Below are positions 6,730-15,213 of a DNA stretch of 38,219 bases, piece after piece (position 1 is the first letter of the stretch; each line of letters starts with the position of its first letter). A program made the position numbers and the translations under genes. Under the pieces are notes generated by a model. The model made no database searches. It worked only from the letters and a program-made list of their open reading frames with translations, and was not told where the DNA came from. Origin of the DNA: Cypionkella sp. (lineage in GTDB: Bacteria > Pseudomonadota > Alphaproteobacteria > Rhodobacterales > Rhodobacteraceae); NCBI GenBank assembly GCA_025458525.1, contig JALOSF010000027.1, positions 1-38,219 of the forward strand. The letters are read 5' to 3'.

Positions 6730-8154
6730 TCAGACCATCAACTCGGCCGGCGGCTGCGCCAGAAGCCGCGCCAGCCGCATGATTCCATCCTCGAACCGCT
6801 CCATGGTGACATTGCCCGCCAGCGCCACCCGCACCGCATTGGGCGCCCGCCCGTGGATCAGGGCGTATTCATCGGCCGAACGCACCATGACCCCCGCCGC
6901 CTCGGCATGGCTGCAAAACGTGCTGGCGCGCCAGCCCGATGGCAGCCGCAGGAAGATGAACTGCAAACCGGGCTGCCAGGCAAGGTCGAATGCCCCCAAG
7001 GCATTGACGGCACATTGCAATCTTGTATCGAGATCGGCATGAACAAGGGCGCGCAGCCGGGCCGCCTCGCCCGACTGGAACAGATGCAGCACCAGCGCCT
7101 CGATCGGGCGGGACAGGGCGAAAAACGCGTGCTGTGCCGTCAGCCGCCCGGCATGCCCCATCCCCACCGGCGCCACGATATAGCCAAAGCGCAGGCCCGC
7201 CGAGATGGTCTTTGACAGGCTGCCGACATGCCATGTCCGCTCGGGCGCCATCGCGCGGATGGCGGGGCTGGTGTTGCTGGCGACCGAATAGCAATCGTCG
7301 TCGATGATCTGCAAATCATAGCGCCGGGCAATCTCGACAATCGCCTGCCGCCGCTCCTGCCCCATGCGCACGGTGGTGGGGTTCTGCGCCTCGGAGGTCA
7401 GGCACAAGACCTGCGCGCCATGGCGGCGGCAGGCCAGATCCAGCGCCTCGGGCAGGATGCCTTGCTGATCCATCTCGACGGCCACCACCTCGGCCCGGCT
7501 CAGCCGCGCGGCGTGGCGAAAGCCGGGATAGGCCAGTTCCTCGGTCAGCACGACAGGCCGGTCGCCGCGCAAACAACACATGAAAATCAGGTTGATAGCG
7601 TTCTGCCCGCCATGGGCCAGAATGATCTCCTCGGCCGATATCGGCCCCATCACCCGATCCGAAACCCAATCGCAGATCGCCTCGCGCAGCGGCAGTTCGG
7701 CGCGCTGGCTGGGGTAGTCGATCCAGTCGGTGTCGCCATCGTCGCCAATCGCGCGCAGGGCCGCCCCGATGGCCGCACCCTGCCCCACATCGGGCAGGAT
7801 CGGCGCGCGCAGGTCCACCCGCCCCTCGACGCGCGCAGGATCCCGGTCGATGAACAGCGCCTGCGTCGGGCCAAGCCGCGGCGCGCGCGCGGCGACAAAG
7901 GTGCCCCGCCCCACGGTGGCCGCCAGCATCCCCTCTTGCGTGGCAAGGCTATAGGCCCGCGCAACCGTGCCCGGCGTCACCTTCAACTGCCAGGCCAGTT
8001 CGCGCACCGTGGGAAGCTGCGCCCCGGTTTCCAGCTCGCCCGAGCGGATCGCCTCGCGCAGGGCGCGGGTCAGGGCCAGATACTTCGGACCATCCTCGTC
8101 GGACAGTTTGGGCAACCATATTGTATCAGCCACAATATACCTCTGGCGATTCAT
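6730..8154 (-). CDS. MocR-type transcriptional regulator (GntR HTH fused to an aminotransferase-like domain)
   Basis: 474 residues: an N-terminal winged helix of GntR type (residues about 24-90, with LPTVRELAWQLKVTPGTVARAY and GRGTFV), a linker, and a fold-type I aminotransferase domain. The PLP lysine is visible in GSLSKTISAG (Lys315), with IDDDCYS before it holding the Asp that pairs with the pyridine nitrogen. MocR proteins sense PLP or an amino compound and control nearby genes. The start may be ATG 8154, which has no good ribosome-binding site, or GTG 8133, which has AGAGG six bases upstream. It is divergent from a DUF1127 gene, and TTGTATC elements overlap both candidate starts, so autoregulation is likely. 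Not identifiable as PdxR or TauR from sequence alone. Confidence 0.88.
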   Translation of the reverse strand: MNRQRYIVADTIWLPKLSDEDGPKYLALTRALREAIRSGELETGAQLPTVRELAWQLKVTPGTVARAYSLATQEGMLAATVGRGTFVAARAPRLGPTQALFIDRDPARVEGRVDLRAPILPDVGQGAAIGAALRAIGDDGDTDWIDYPSQRAELPLREAICDWVSDRVMGPISAEEIILAHGGQNAINLIFMCCLRGDRPVVLTEELAYPGFRHAARLSRAEVVAVEMDQQGILPEALDLACRRHGAQVLCLTSEAQNPTTVRMGQERRQAIVEIARRYDLQIIDDDCYSVASNTSPAIRAMAPERTWHVGSLSKTISAGLRFGYIVAPVGMGHAGRLTAQHAFFALSRPIEALVLHLFQSGEAARLRALVHADLDTRLQCAVNALGAFDLAWQPGLQFIFLRLPSGWRASTFCSHAEAAGVMVRSADEYALIHGRAPNAVRVALAGNVTMERFEDGIMRLARLLAQPPAELMV

Positions 8155-8208
8155 TTCGGGGTTTTGTATCCCTATCTTATGGCAGTCGCAGCCATTGTAT
8201 CAATACAA
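8121..8208. promoter_or_regulatory. Array of TTGTATC operator half-sites between the MocR and DUF1127 genes
   Basis: TTGTATC occurs at 8121-8127, 8164-8170 and 8195-8201 on the plus strand, offsets of 43 and 31 bp, which are close to four and three helical turns. The third copy is part of a perfect dyad, TTGTAT-CA-ATACAA (8195-8208). The first is part of a second dyad, TATTGT-N7-ACAATA on the minus strand, overlapping the regulator's start region. This fits binding by the adjacent MocR protein, whose family often uses spaced direct repeats; the assignment is an inference. Confidence 0.6.
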
Positions 8209-8221
8209 AAAGGACCCGATC

Positions 8222-8434
8222 ATGTCTCCCGTCGAAACGCTGGTTTTCCGCCCCGCCTCCTTGCCCCCGCTGTCGCGGCTGGTGCTGGCCGCCGCGGTCC
8301 GCGTTGTCACCTGGGAGGCGCGCCAGCGGAGCCGAAAGGGCTTGCGCCGGCTGGACGCGCATCTGTTGCGCGATGTGGGTCTTGATCCCTTGACCGCCGA
8401 AAGTGAGGCCAACCGCCGCTTCTGGCAGGACTGA
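8222..8434 (+). CDS. DUF1127 small basic protein
   Basis: 70 residues. The C-terminal half RSRKGLRRLDAHLLRDVGLDPLTAESEANRRFW carries the DUF1127 (YjiS-like) pattern: Arg-rich helix, LxxLDxxxLRDVGL, then a short helix. Small DUF1127 proteins in alphaproteobacteria include ones linked to RNA and phosphate/carbon metabolism; this one has no known role. ATG 8222 has AAGGA seven bases upstream. It is divergently transcribed from the MocR gene, and a TTGTAT-CA-ATACAA dyad ends 13 bases before its start, so it is the probable target of that regulator. A rho-independent terminator follows. Confidence 0.85.
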   Translation: MSPVETLVFRPASLPPLSRLVLAAAVRVVTWEARQRSRKGLRRLDAHLLRDVGLDPLTAESEANRRFWQD

Positions 8435-8466
8435 CCCTTTCTGATTGCTCCCGTTTTCCCCTGACT

Positions 8467-8493
8467 GGGCCGGTTCATTCCGGCCCTTTTTTT
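8467..8493 (+). terminator. Rho-independent terminator of the DUF1127 gene
   Basis: GGGCCGG, a six-base loop TTCATT, CCGGCCC and a run of seven T: a textbook terminator 32 bases after the stop codon. Confidence 0.9.
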
Positions 8494-8519
8494 ATGCCCG
8501 CCCCGCGCGCCCGGGCAAA

Positions 8520-8550
8520 GCAAAAGGGCCCACCGGATGGCGGGCCCTTT
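8520..8550 (-). terminator. Terminator of the rplM-rpsI operon
   Basis: On the minus strand AAAGGGCCC and GGGCCCTTT pair around a 10-base loop, followed by TGCTTTG. It lies just after the rpsI stop and faces the DUF1127 terminator, so the two convergent units are closed separately. Confidence 0.75.
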
Positions 8551-8570
8551 GCAAGGTATGAGGCGTGAAA

Positions 8571-9062
8571 TCAGCGCTTCGAGAACTGGAAGGATTTCCG
8601 GGCTTTCGCCTTGCCGTATTTCTTCCGTTCCACCACGCGGCTGTCGCGGGTCAGGAAGCCCGCAGCCTTCAGCGCCGGGCGCAGACCCGGTTCAAACAGT
8701 TGCAGCGCCTTGGAAATGCCGTGCTTGACCGCACCGGCCTGACCCGACAGGCCACCACCGGCGACGGTGGCGTAAACGTCGAACTGGCCTTCGACATTGG
8801 CGATGGTGAAGGGCTGCTTCAGGATCATCTGAAGCACCGGGCGGGCGAAATAGACCGCCATTTCCTTGCCGTTCACGACAACCTTGCCAGAGCCGGGCTT
8901 GACCCAGACGCGGGCCACGGCGTTCTTGCGCTTGCCGGTGGCATAGCTGCGGCCAAGCGAGTCGCGCACAGCCACACGCGGCGCAGCCGCAGGGGCCGCC
9001 ACATCAGCGGCGGTGCCGGACACGGCCGATTTCAGATCGTCAAGGGATTTGATGTCAGCCAT
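8571..9062 (-). CDS. rpsI: 30S ribosomal protein S9
   Basis: 163 residues. The C-terminal 130 are the S9 core, from [21 protein letters not shown] through [15 protein letters not shown] to the basic tail [17 protein letters not shown] that reaches the ribosomal P site. The first 30 or so residues are an Ala/Val-rich extension; alphaproteobacterial S9 proteins are often extended in this way. ATG 9062 begins two bases after the rplM stop, the usual rplM-rpsI coupling. A GTG six bases earlier is in frame but overlaps rplM and is less likely. Confidence 0.97.
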   Translation of the reverse strand: MADIKSLDDLKSAVSGTAADVAAPAAAPRVAVRDSLGRSYATGKRKNAVARVWVKPGSGKVVVNGKEMAVYFARPVLQMILKQPFTIANVEGQFDVYATVAGGGLSGQAGAVKHGISKALQLFEPGLRPALKAAGFLTRDSRVVERKKYGKAKARKSFQFSKR

Positions 9063-9064
9063 GA

Positions 9065-9529
9065 TCACGCGCTCCGGGTGTTCTTGGGGTTCAGCGCGCC
9101 AACGTCGAGGACGGTGGGCTGCTGAGCTTCATGCGGATGGGCGCTGCCTGCATAGACGCGCAGGTTGGTCATCTGCTGGCGGCCCAGACGGTTGCGGGTG
9201 ATCATACGCTCGACGGCCTTGATCACGACACGCTCGGGGTGGGCGCCTTCCAGCACTTGCCGCGCGGTGCGTTGCTTGATCCCGCCCGGGTGGCCGGTGT
9301 GCCAGTAATAGACCTTGTCGGTGCGCTTGTTGCCGGTCATCTGCACCTTGTCGGCGTTGATGATGATGACATTGTCACCCATGTCCATATGGGGGGTGAA
9401 GGTCGGCTTGTTCTTGCCGCGCAGGATGTTGGCGACGATCGTGGCAAGGCGGCCCAGAACGATGCCCTCGGCATCGATCAGGATCCACTTTTTCTCGATG
9501 TCCGCCGGGGTAGCGGTAAAGGTTTTCAT
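9065..9529 (-). CDS. rplM: 50S ribosomal protein L13
   Basis: 154 residues, the usual length. Recognisable segments are [27 protein letters not shown], the nucleotide-facing [28 protein letters not shown] and the [16 protein letters not shown] ending. L13 binds early during large-subunit assembly. ATG 9529 has AGGACACC upstream. It is first in the rplM-rpsI operon, with a candidate promoter at 9585-9613. Confidence 0.97.
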   Translation of the reverse strand: MKTFTATPADIEKKWILIDAEGIVLGRLATIVANILRGKNKPTFTPHMDMGDNVIIINADKVQMTGNKRTDKVYYWHTGHPGGIKQRTARQVLEGAHPERVVIKAVERMITRNRLGRQQMTNLRVYAGSAHPHEAQQPTVLDVGALNPKNTRSA

Positions 9530-9584
9530 CGTGGTGTCCTATGGAGGATAGACAGGGGTTGCCCCCCGGTAACTCGGATGCGGG

Positions 9585-9613
9585 CTTATCGCGTATCGCG
9601 CCCGCAGCGTCAA
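9585..9613 (-). promoter_or_regulatory. Candidate promoter for rplM-rpsI
   Basis: On the minus strand TTGACG (9608-9613) is followed by a 17-base spacer and GATAAG (9585-9590), about 55 bases before the rplM start. The -35 matches five of six consensus bases; the -10 is weaker. Confidence 0.45.
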
Positions 9614-9670
9614 GCGCCAGATGCTATATAAAACACAGTAAAAACAACGACTTGCAAAAGTGGTATCATT

Positions 9671-10411
9671 TTACCCCAGTGCATCCGCCGCGATCATGCG
9701 CAGGATACGGGCCCGTGCGGGGGGGATGGTCGCGATTTCCACCGCCGTCAGCACATGCAGCGTGTCCATCTGCGCATCGATCACGGCATGGTCGCTGACC
9801 CAGCCCCCCATCGCCAGATAGCTGCGCAGCAAGGGCGGCAGATCGGGGGCAACCGGCGCGGGCACAAGCCCCGCAAGGCTGATCCGATCGGGCGCGCGCG
9901 GCCCGGGCTGCCAGACGGGCGGCGCCAGATGCCGCGCCAGACTGGCCAGGGCCGGCGCATGGCGCACAGGCTCCGCCCCGGGAAAGCTGGAACAGCCGAA
10001 CAGCATGCCAACCCCCGCCTCATCCACCATCCGCGTCAGAAGCGCCCAGGCAAGGCGCAGGATATCAGGGTCATGCCGGTCGGGATGCAGGCAGAACCGC
10101 CCCAGTTCAAGCAGGGGCGCCGGGTAGCGGCCCAGCCGCTCCAGATCGTAGAACTGCGCGGCATAAGACCGCTCCAGCCCCGCCCCTGCCAGGATCTGGA
10201 CGCGGTAACAGGCCACAAGATCGCCCGTCACGCGGTCCTCGATCAGCACATGGCGGCACAGCGCGTCATGGCCATCGGCATCGCGCCCATCGGCCCGTGC
10301 CCGGCCCCGCCCGGCCCAGAACGCCAGATGACGCAGCCGCTGTGCCCGCACGAGATCGGCCTCGGCCTCGGCCAGGCGCGCGATGTATCGCCCCCGCGAC
10401 AATGGCTTCAT
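9671..10411 (-). CDS. olsB: Ornithine-acyl-ACP N-acyltransferase, OlsB-like
   Basis: 246 residues of the GNAT-like acyltransferase family that attaches a 3-hydroxyacyl chain from acyl-ACP to the alpha-amino group of ornithine, giving lyso-ornithine lipid. Visible family features are YIARLAEAEADLVRAQRLRHLAFW near the N-terminus, CRHVLIEDRVTGDLVACYRV, LELGRFCLHPDRHDPDILRLAWALLTRMV, and MLFGCSSFPGAEP. OlsA, which adds the second chain, is not in the window. It stands alone, divergent from msrB and convergent with nothing nearby. Confidence 0.85.
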   Translation of the reverse strand: MKPLSRGRYIARLAEAEADLVRAQRLRHLAFWAGRGRARADGRDADGHDALCRHVLIEDRVTGDLVACYRVQILAGAGLERSYAAQFYDLERLGRYPAPLLELGRFCLHPDRHDPDILRLAWALLTRMVDEAGVGMLFGCSSFPGAEPVRHAPALASLARHLAPPVWQPGPRAPDRISLAGLVPAPVAPDLPPLLRSYLAMGGWVSDHAVIDAQMDTLHVLTAVEIATIPPARARILRMIAADALG

Positions 10412-10516
10412 GCCGCCCCCTCTGCCCTTGGCACCCGCCGCCCCCGGCCCTAGATATCACATCGATCCGCGACAGGTCCCGCCCGGACAGATCGCACAAA
10501 ACCACAGGAGCAAACC

Positions 10517-10909
10517 ATGGACAAGGTTGTGAAATCGGATGACGAATGGCGCGCCCAATTGTCGGACCTTGCCTACAAGGTGACGCGCAAGCATGGCACG
10601 GAACGCGCCTTCACCCATGACAATTTCCCCAAGGGCCCCGGCACCTATCGCTGTGTCTGCTGTGATGCGCCGCTGTTCGATCAGGCCACGAAATTCGACT
10701 CCGGCACCGGCTGGCCCAGCTTTTACGCCCCGATCAGCGCCGAGATGGTGGGGGAATCCGAGGATCGCAGCTGGTTCATGCGGCGCACCGAAGTGCATTG
10801 CAACCGCTGCGACGCCCATCTTGGCCATGTGTTTCCCGATGGCCCTGCCCCGACCGGCCTGCGCTATTGCATGAATGGCGTGGCCCTGACCTTCGATCCG
10901 GCGGATTGA
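10517..10909 (+). CDS. msrB: Peptide-methionine (R)-S-oxide reductase
   Basis: 130 residues. Reduces methionine-R-sulfoxide in proteins. Zinc ligands are two CxxC pairs, Cys46/Cys49 and Cys95/Cys98. The substrate pocket is seen in [12 protein letters not shown] and [10 protein letters not shown]. The catalytic Cys118 lies in GLRYCMNG, where many homologues read RYCINSA. ATG 10517 is preceded by AGGAG. No signal peptide, so cytoplasmic. Monocistronic, with a hairpin between it and the convergent lipoprotein gene. Confidence 0.95.
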   Translation: MDKVVKSDDEWRAQLSDLAYKVTRKHGTERAFTHDNFPKGPGTYRCVCCDAPLFDQATKFDSGTGWPSFYAPISAEMVGESEDRSWFMRRTEVHCNRCDAHLGHVFPDGPAPTGLRYCMNGVALTFDPAD

Positions 10910-10915
10910 TCCGTC

Positions 10916-10949
10916 GCGGCGCGCCCAAGGTCTGGCCTTGGCGCGCCGC
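10916..10949. terminator. Strong GC hairpin between convergent msrB and bamE
   Basis: GCGGCGCGC-C-CAAGG pairs with CCTTG-GCGCGCCGC around TCTGG: 14 base pairs with one bulged C. There is no T-run on either side, so it may stop or protect both transcripts without being a classical terminator. Confidence 0.5.
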
Positions 10950-10958
10950 TGGCCTGCA

Positions 10959-11399
10959 TCAATCGCTCAGCAATTGCCCGACGTTCAGGCGGCCGAAGTT
11001 CGAGAACAGCTGCCGCAGAACGCCCATTCCACGGATGTTCGGCTCGGTCACGCGGCGCGACAGCGGCACGATCTGACCGCGTTCGATGCCGAACCGTTCC
11101 ACATTCTGCAACACGCCCTGTTCGCTGAAGGTCAGCGCCACCACCTGACGGTCGATCTCACGCGGGGCAAAGGCGCCGCGCTGTTCGAACCGGCTTTGCA
11201 CATAATACCAGCCCGTGTCGTTCAACAGCCCCGATGCCGACGGCCGCCCCACCTTTGGCGCGGCGGTTTCGCGGGTGTCCTGACCCACCACAAGCTGGGC
11301 AAGGTCTTCTTCGGCGGGCACATATCCGTGGTTGCGATAGATCGAGGCGCAGGCCGTCACGACAAAGGCAAGGCACAGGATGGCAATGCCGCGCATCAT
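10959..11399 (-). CDS. bamE: BamE-like outer-membrane assembly lipoprotein
   Basis: 146 residues from ATG 11399. A short signal peptide (MMRGIAILCLAFVV) ends in the lipobox VTAC, so the mature protein starts at that Cys and is probably anchored to the outer membrane. The SmpA/BamE domain follows: YVPAEEDLAQLVVGQDTRETAAPKVGRPS, then a strand-rich part WYYVQSRFEQ and VVALTFSEQGVLQNV. BamE supports the BamA complex that inserts beta-barrel proteins. The frame is open to ATG 11456, but that start would put 19 basic residues before the signal peptide; the inner start is preferred though its ribosome-binding site is weak. Confidence 0.82.
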   Translation of the reverse strand: MMRGIAILCLAFVVTACASIYRNHGYVPAEEDLAQLVVGQDTRETAAPKVGRPSASGLLNDTGWYYVQSRFEQRGAFAPREIDRQVVALTFSEQGVLQNVERFGIERGQIVPLSRRVTEPNIRGMGVLRQLFSNFGRLNVGQLLSD

Positions 11400-11685
11400 C
11401 CGGCGTGGGAAAAGGGCCGCTTCTGTGCGGCGCCGCTGCGCTGTCTTCAATGCCATCCCTCGAAATCCCTACCCAGCGTCCACGCATCATGCGGCCCCGG
11501 TCGCCCCTTGCGGTCTTGCCAAGCCGGGCCACGCCGCTTAGGTCCCGATGAAACAGGAACCGTCTCCTGACACAAAGGCTTACAGAAGGACGCGGGCCGG
11601 TTCAAGAATGGAACGTGCAGCGCGAGGGTTGTCGCCTCAAGCCTGTGCCATTGCTGCCCACCCGCCCAGATGAAGGGAACCGCCC

Positions 11686-12297
11686 GTGACCAAACCGCCC
11701 GCAAAACCCGCCGCCGCCCCTGCCCCGGCCAGCGCCCAAGCCGAGGAGCGGACGCCGCCGCTGTCGCATCCCTTGCGCAGCGGGGCGCTGTCGATGCGCA
11801 AGCCCACCCGCTTTGATCTGCGCCCCGATGTGCAGACCTGCGCGGCGGTTGCGGCCGATCTTGGCCTGTTGTCGGTCAGCGCGCTGCGCTTCAAGGGCGA
11901 GATTCGCCCCGCCGCCAATCGGGATTTCGTGCTTGAGGCGGATCTGGAGGCGGTGGTGGACCAGCCCTGCGCCATCACCCTTGCCCCGGTGCGCAGCACG
12001 ATCCACGAAACGGTCACGCGGCGCTATGTGTCGGATTGGGCCGAACCCAGCGGCGACGAGGTCGAGATGCCCGAGGACGACAGCTCCGAAGGCATCCCCG
12101 AGGTGATCGATCTGGGCGGCGTCGCCCTTGAGGCGCTGGTGCTTGCCCTGCCGCTTTATCCGCGTGCGCCGGGGGCGGCCTTGGGCGATGTGGCGGCGGC
12201 CCCACCCGGCGCGGCCCCGTTGCGCGACGCCGATCTGAAGCCCTTTGCAGGTTTGGCGGCGCTGCGCGACAGGTTGGACGGCGGCACAGAGGGGTGA
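11686..12297 (+). CDS. DUF177 (YceD) family protein
   Basis: 203 residues. After an Ala/Pro-rich N-terminus the DUF177 pattern appears: SALRFKGEIRP, LEADLEAVVDQPCAITLAPVRSTIHE, and the acidic EVIDLGGVALEALVLALPLYPRAPG. YceD proteins are encoded next to rpmF across bacteria and are linked with 23S rRNA or large-subunit biogenesis; the exact action is not settled. GTG 11686 is preceded by GAAGGGAA at good spacing. It begins the DUF177-rpmF-plsX-fabH-ihfA-merR run. Confidence 0.88.
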   Translation: MTKPPAKPAAAPAPASAQAEERTPPLSHPLRSGALSMRKPTRFDLRPDVQTCAAVAADLGLLSVSALRFKGEIRPAANRDFVLEADLEAVVDQPCAITLAPVRSTIHETVTRRYVSDWAEPSGDEVEMPEDDSSEGIPEVIDLGGVALEALVLALPLYPRAPGAALGDVAAAPPGAAPLRDADLKPFAGLAALRDRLDGGTEG

Positions 12298-12321
12298 TCT
12301 GCCCGCCCGGCACAAAAGGGG

Positions 12322-12349
12322 TTGCGCCCCGCCCAAATAAAGGTATGTT
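12322..12349 (+). promoter_or_regulatory. Candidate promoter for rpmF-plsX-fabH
   Basis: TTGCGC (12322-12327), a 16-base spacer and TATGTT (12344-12349), about 105 bases before rpmF. The A/T-rich patch AAATAAAGGTATGTT stands out from the GC-rich surroundings. Confidence 0.4.
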
Positions 12350-12453
12350 CCGCGCCTCATTCGGGGTGTGGAAACACGCCCCCGGCGGCTTTAGTCGCTA
12401 GAAGAATCGTAAAGCAAAACAGGGGCATGTCCCCACTACCCAAAGGTTGCGAC

Positions 12454-12660
12454 ATGGCTGTCCCGCAGAACCGAGTCACCAAATCCCGCCGTAACATGCG
12501 CCGTGCGCATGACGCGCTTGTCGCCGGCAACCCGGCTGAATGCCCGAATTGCGGCGAGCTGAAGCGCCCGCACCACGTTTGCGGCGCTTGCGGCCATTAC
12601 GACGCCCGCGAAGTCGTGGCGACCACCAAGGACGTCGATCTGGACGAGGACGCGGCGTAA
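12454..12660 (+). CDS. rpmF: 50S ribosomal protein L32
   Basis: 68 residues beginning [22 protein letters not shown], the standard L32 start. A four-cysteine zinc ribbon, [18 protein letters not shown], follows, and an acidic tail (VDLDEDAA) ends it. The open frame reaches upstream to 12322 but the L32 N-terminus fixes the start at 12454. The gene is 28 bases before plsX. Confidence 0.97.
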   Translation: MAVPQNRVTKSRRNMRRAHDALVAGNPAECPNCGELKRPHHVCGACGHYDAREVVATTKDVDLDEDAA

Positions 12661-12688
12661 GCCGCGCACCGACGGCGCAGCCTGGCCC

Positions 12689-13822
12689 ATGACAAGCGGA
12701 CTGCACATTCCGGCGACGGAACAGCTTGGTGGCAAGGCTCCTACAGTCATTTCGGTTGACGCCATGGGCGGCGACCGTGGGCCGGCGGCAGTTGTCGCCG
12801 GTCTTGGTCTGTCTGCCGCCAGGAACCCGGATGTTCATTTCATCCTGCACGGCAATCAGGCCGAGCTGACCCCACTCCTCGCCCGGGTCGAAGGGATCGC
12901 GGGCCGGGTCACGGTGGTGCATGCCGACCGGGTGGTCACGATGAATGACAAGCCCAGCCAGGTGATGCGCAATGGCGCGGGCACCTCGATGTGGTCGGCC
13001 ATCGACTCGGTCAAGTCGGGGGCGGCGCAGGCGGCGGTGTCTTGCGGCAATACGGGCGCGCTGATGGCGGTCAGCATGCTGCGCCTGCGCAAGCTCGCCG
13101 GCGTGAACCGCCCGGCCATCGCCTGCCTGTGGCCCAGCCGCAATCCCGGTGGCTTCAACGTGATGCTGGATGTCGGCGCCGGCATCGAGGCCGAGGCCGA
13201 GGATCTGCTGCAATTCGCCACGATGGGCGCGTCTTATGCCCGCAACGGCCTTGCCCTGCCCCGCCCGCGTGTCGGCCTGCTCAATGTCGGGACCGAGGAA
13301 CACAAGGGTCGGGCCGAGTTGAAGATCGCGCATGACCGCATGGTCGAGGCCGCCGAGGCCGGTGGCTTTGAATTCGTCGGTTTTGTCGAAGGCGGCGACA
13401 TTCCGGGCGACCGTGCCGATGTGATCGTCACCGACGGCTTTACCGGCAATATCGCGCTGAAAACCGGCGAAGGCACTGCCAAGCTGATCTCCGATTTCCT
13501 GCGCGAGGCGTTTGGCGCCGGACTTTTGTCGAAATTCGCGGCCCTGCTGGCGCTGGGATCGCTGCGGCGGCTGCAAAAGCGGATCGATCCGCGCCGGGTG
13601 AATGGCGGCGTGTTCCTCGGGCTGAATGGCACGGTGGTGAAATCGCACGGATCGGCCGATGAAACCGGGGTCGCCGCCGCCATCGGCCTTGCGATCCAAC
13701 TGGCGCGCAGCGGCTTTGTGGACCGGCTGGCGGCACGGGTCGCCTCGACCGGCAAGACCGCATCCGAACAACCAATGCCCGAGGCTGCGTCAGAGCCGGG
13801 GCAAGACGGGGCATCAGCATGA
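12689..13822 (+). CDS. plsX: Phosphate acyltransferase PlsX
   Basis: 377 residues. Makes acyl-phosphate from acyl-ACP for phospholipid synthesis at the membrane surface. The N-terminal [12 protein letters not shown] motif, the [17 protein letters not shown] segment, [19 protein letters not shown] and the C-terminal [19 protein letters not shown] are all characteristic. The first 17 residues and the last 30 (Ala/Glu/Pro-rich) extend beyond the core. It overlaps fabH by four bases (ATGA), so translation is coupled. Confidence 0.96.
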   Translation: MTSGLHIPATEQLGGKAPTVISVDAMGGDRGPAAVVAGLGLSAARNPDVHFILHGNQAELTPLLARVEGIAGRVTVVHADRVVTMNDKPSQVMRNGAGTSMWSAIDSVKSGAAQAAVSCGNTGALMAVSMLRLRKLAGVNRPAIACLWPSRNPGGFNVMLDVGAGIEAEAEDLLQFATMGASYARNGLALPRPRVGLLNVGTEEHKGRAELKIAHDRMVEAAEAGGFEFVGFVEGGDIPGDRADVIVTDGFTGNIALKTGEGTAKLISDFLREAFGAGLLSKFAALLALGSLRRLQKRIDPRRVNGGVFLGLNGTVVKSHGSADETGVAAAIGLAIQLARSGFVDRLAARVASTGKTASEQPMPEAASEPGQDGASA

Positions 13823-14790
13823 CACTTCGCGCCGTGGTCAAGGGCGTGGGCCATTATCTGCCCGCCCGCGTGGTTCCCAATGCGGAGCTGGAATCGCTGG
13901 TGGACACCAGCGACGAATGGATCCGCTCGCGCTCGGGGATCGAACGGCGCCATTTCGCCGCCGAGGGCGAGATGACCTCGCATCTGGCGGTGCAGGCGGC
14001 GCAGGCGGCTCTGGCCGATGCCGGGCTGTCGGCGGATGACATCGATGCGATCATCGTCGCCACCTCGACCCCTGATCTGACCTTTCCATCGGTTGCCACC
14101 ATGGTGCAATCGGGCCTTGGCATGACGCGCGGCTTTGCCTTTGACGTGCAGGCGGTCTGCGCCGGATTCGTTTTCGCGCTGACCACCGCCAATGGCATGT
14201 TGCTGTCCGGATCGGCCAAACGGATCCTGGTGATCGGCGCGGAAACCTTCAGCCGGCTGATGGACTGGACCGACCGCAGCACCTGCGTGCTCTTTGGCGA
14301 CGGCGCCGGTGCGCTTGTGCTGGCGGCAGAGGAGGCCGGCGGCACCCCGGCGGATCGCGGCATCCTGGCCAGCGATCTGCATTCGGACGGGCGGTTCAAG
14401 GACATCCTTTACGTCGATGGCGGCACCAGCACCGGCACCACGGGGCATCTGCGCATGGCGGGCAAGGAAGTGTTCCGCCATGCCGTTGAAAAACTTGCCG
14501 AAACCGCCCATGCCTGCCTTGAAAAGGCCGGGCTGACCAGCGCCGATGTCACCTGGATCGTGCCGCATCAGGCCAATATCCGCATCATCGAGGGCACGGC
14601 AAAGAAGATGCAGCTGCCGATGGACCGCGTGGTTGTCACCGTGCAGGATCACGGCAACACCTCGGCCGCGTCGATCCCGCTGGCGCTGTCGGTCGGCAAG
14701 GCGCGCGGGCAGATCAAGCCGGGCGATCTGATCGTGACCGAGGCGATCGGCGGCGGTCTGGCCTGGGGCTCGGTGGTTCTTCGCTGGTGA
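13819..14790 (+). CDS. fabH: 3-oxoacyl-ACP synthase III
   Basis: 323 residues. Starts fatty-acid synthesis by condensing acetyl-CoA with malonyl-ACP. The thiolase-fold catalytic triad is complete: Cys114 (VQAVCAGF), His250 (VPHQANIRI) and Asn280 (HGNTSAAS). The CoA-binding region [12 protein letters not shown] is present near residue 34. Its ATG overlaps the plsX stop. Confidence 0.97.
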   Translation: MTLRAVVKGVGHYLPARVVPNAELESLVDTSDEWIRSRSGIERRHFAAEGEMTSHLAVQAAQAALADAGLSADDIDAIIVATSTPDLTFPSVATMVQSGLGMTRGFAFDVQAVCAGFVFALTTANGMLLSGSAKRILVIGAETFSRLMDWTDRSTCVLFGDGAGALVLAAEEAGGTPADRGILASDLHSDGRFKDILYVDGGTSTGTTGHLRMAGKEVFRHAVEKLAETAHACLEKAGLTSADVTWIVPHQANIRIIEGTAKKMQLPMDRVVVTVQDHGNTSAASIPLALSVGKARGQIKPGDLIVTEAIGGGLAWGSVVLRW

Positions 14791-14883
14791 TGCGATTTAA
14801 CTAAGCCCTTCAAGTGTCTGATATTGACTCGCAAATCGCCCCGGCGCATCCTTTGCGCCAAACGCCCGGGGGGGGATTTGCGA

Positions 14884-15186
14884 ATGAGCGAAAAGACATT
14901 GACCCGTATGGACCTGTCGGAAGCCGTCTTCCGCGAGGTTGGCTTGAGCCGCAATGAATCGGCGCAACTGGTCGAAGCGGTGTTGCAACACATGTCCGAT
15001 GCGCTGGCCGCGGGCGAACAGGTGAAGATCTCGTCCTTTGGCACCTTTTCGGTGCGGGACAAATCGGCGCGCGTGGGCCGCAACCCCAAGACGGGGGATG
15101 AGGTTCCGATCAGCCCGCGCCGCGTGCTGACCTTCCGGCCGTCGCATCTGATGCGCGACCGCGTCGCCGCCGGCAAGAAGAAGTAA
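14884..15186 (+). CDS. ihfA: Integration host factor subunit alpha
   Basis: 100 residues of the HU/IHF family, beginning [22 protein letters not shown]. The beta-arm region [30 protein letters not shown] and the following [16 protein letters not shown] are typical of IHF-alpha. It bends DNA as a dimer with IHF-beta, whose gene is not here. ATG 14884 has a GGGGGGGA run upstream; the frame extends to 14824 without a site. The 93 bases before it hold a TTGACT element at 14826-14831. Confidence 0.95.
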   Translation: MSEKTLTRMDLSEAVFREVGLSRNESAQLVEAVLQHMSDALAAGEQVKISSFGTFSVRDKSARVGRNPKTGDEVPISPRRVLTFRPSHLMRDRVAAGKKK

Positions 15187-15213
15187 CGGATCAAGGACAG
15201 GAGTGCGCGGCGC

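Noticed and set aside
6709-7215. Plus-strand open frame starting in the phased repeats
   Set aside because: Most of it is antisense to the MocR gene, with no ribosome-binding site.
11400-11685. Gap between the BamE-like gene and DUF177 searched for a small gene or RNA
   Set aside because: Only weak promoter-like hexamers can be found and no open frame with a ribosome-binding site; nothing that I can support.
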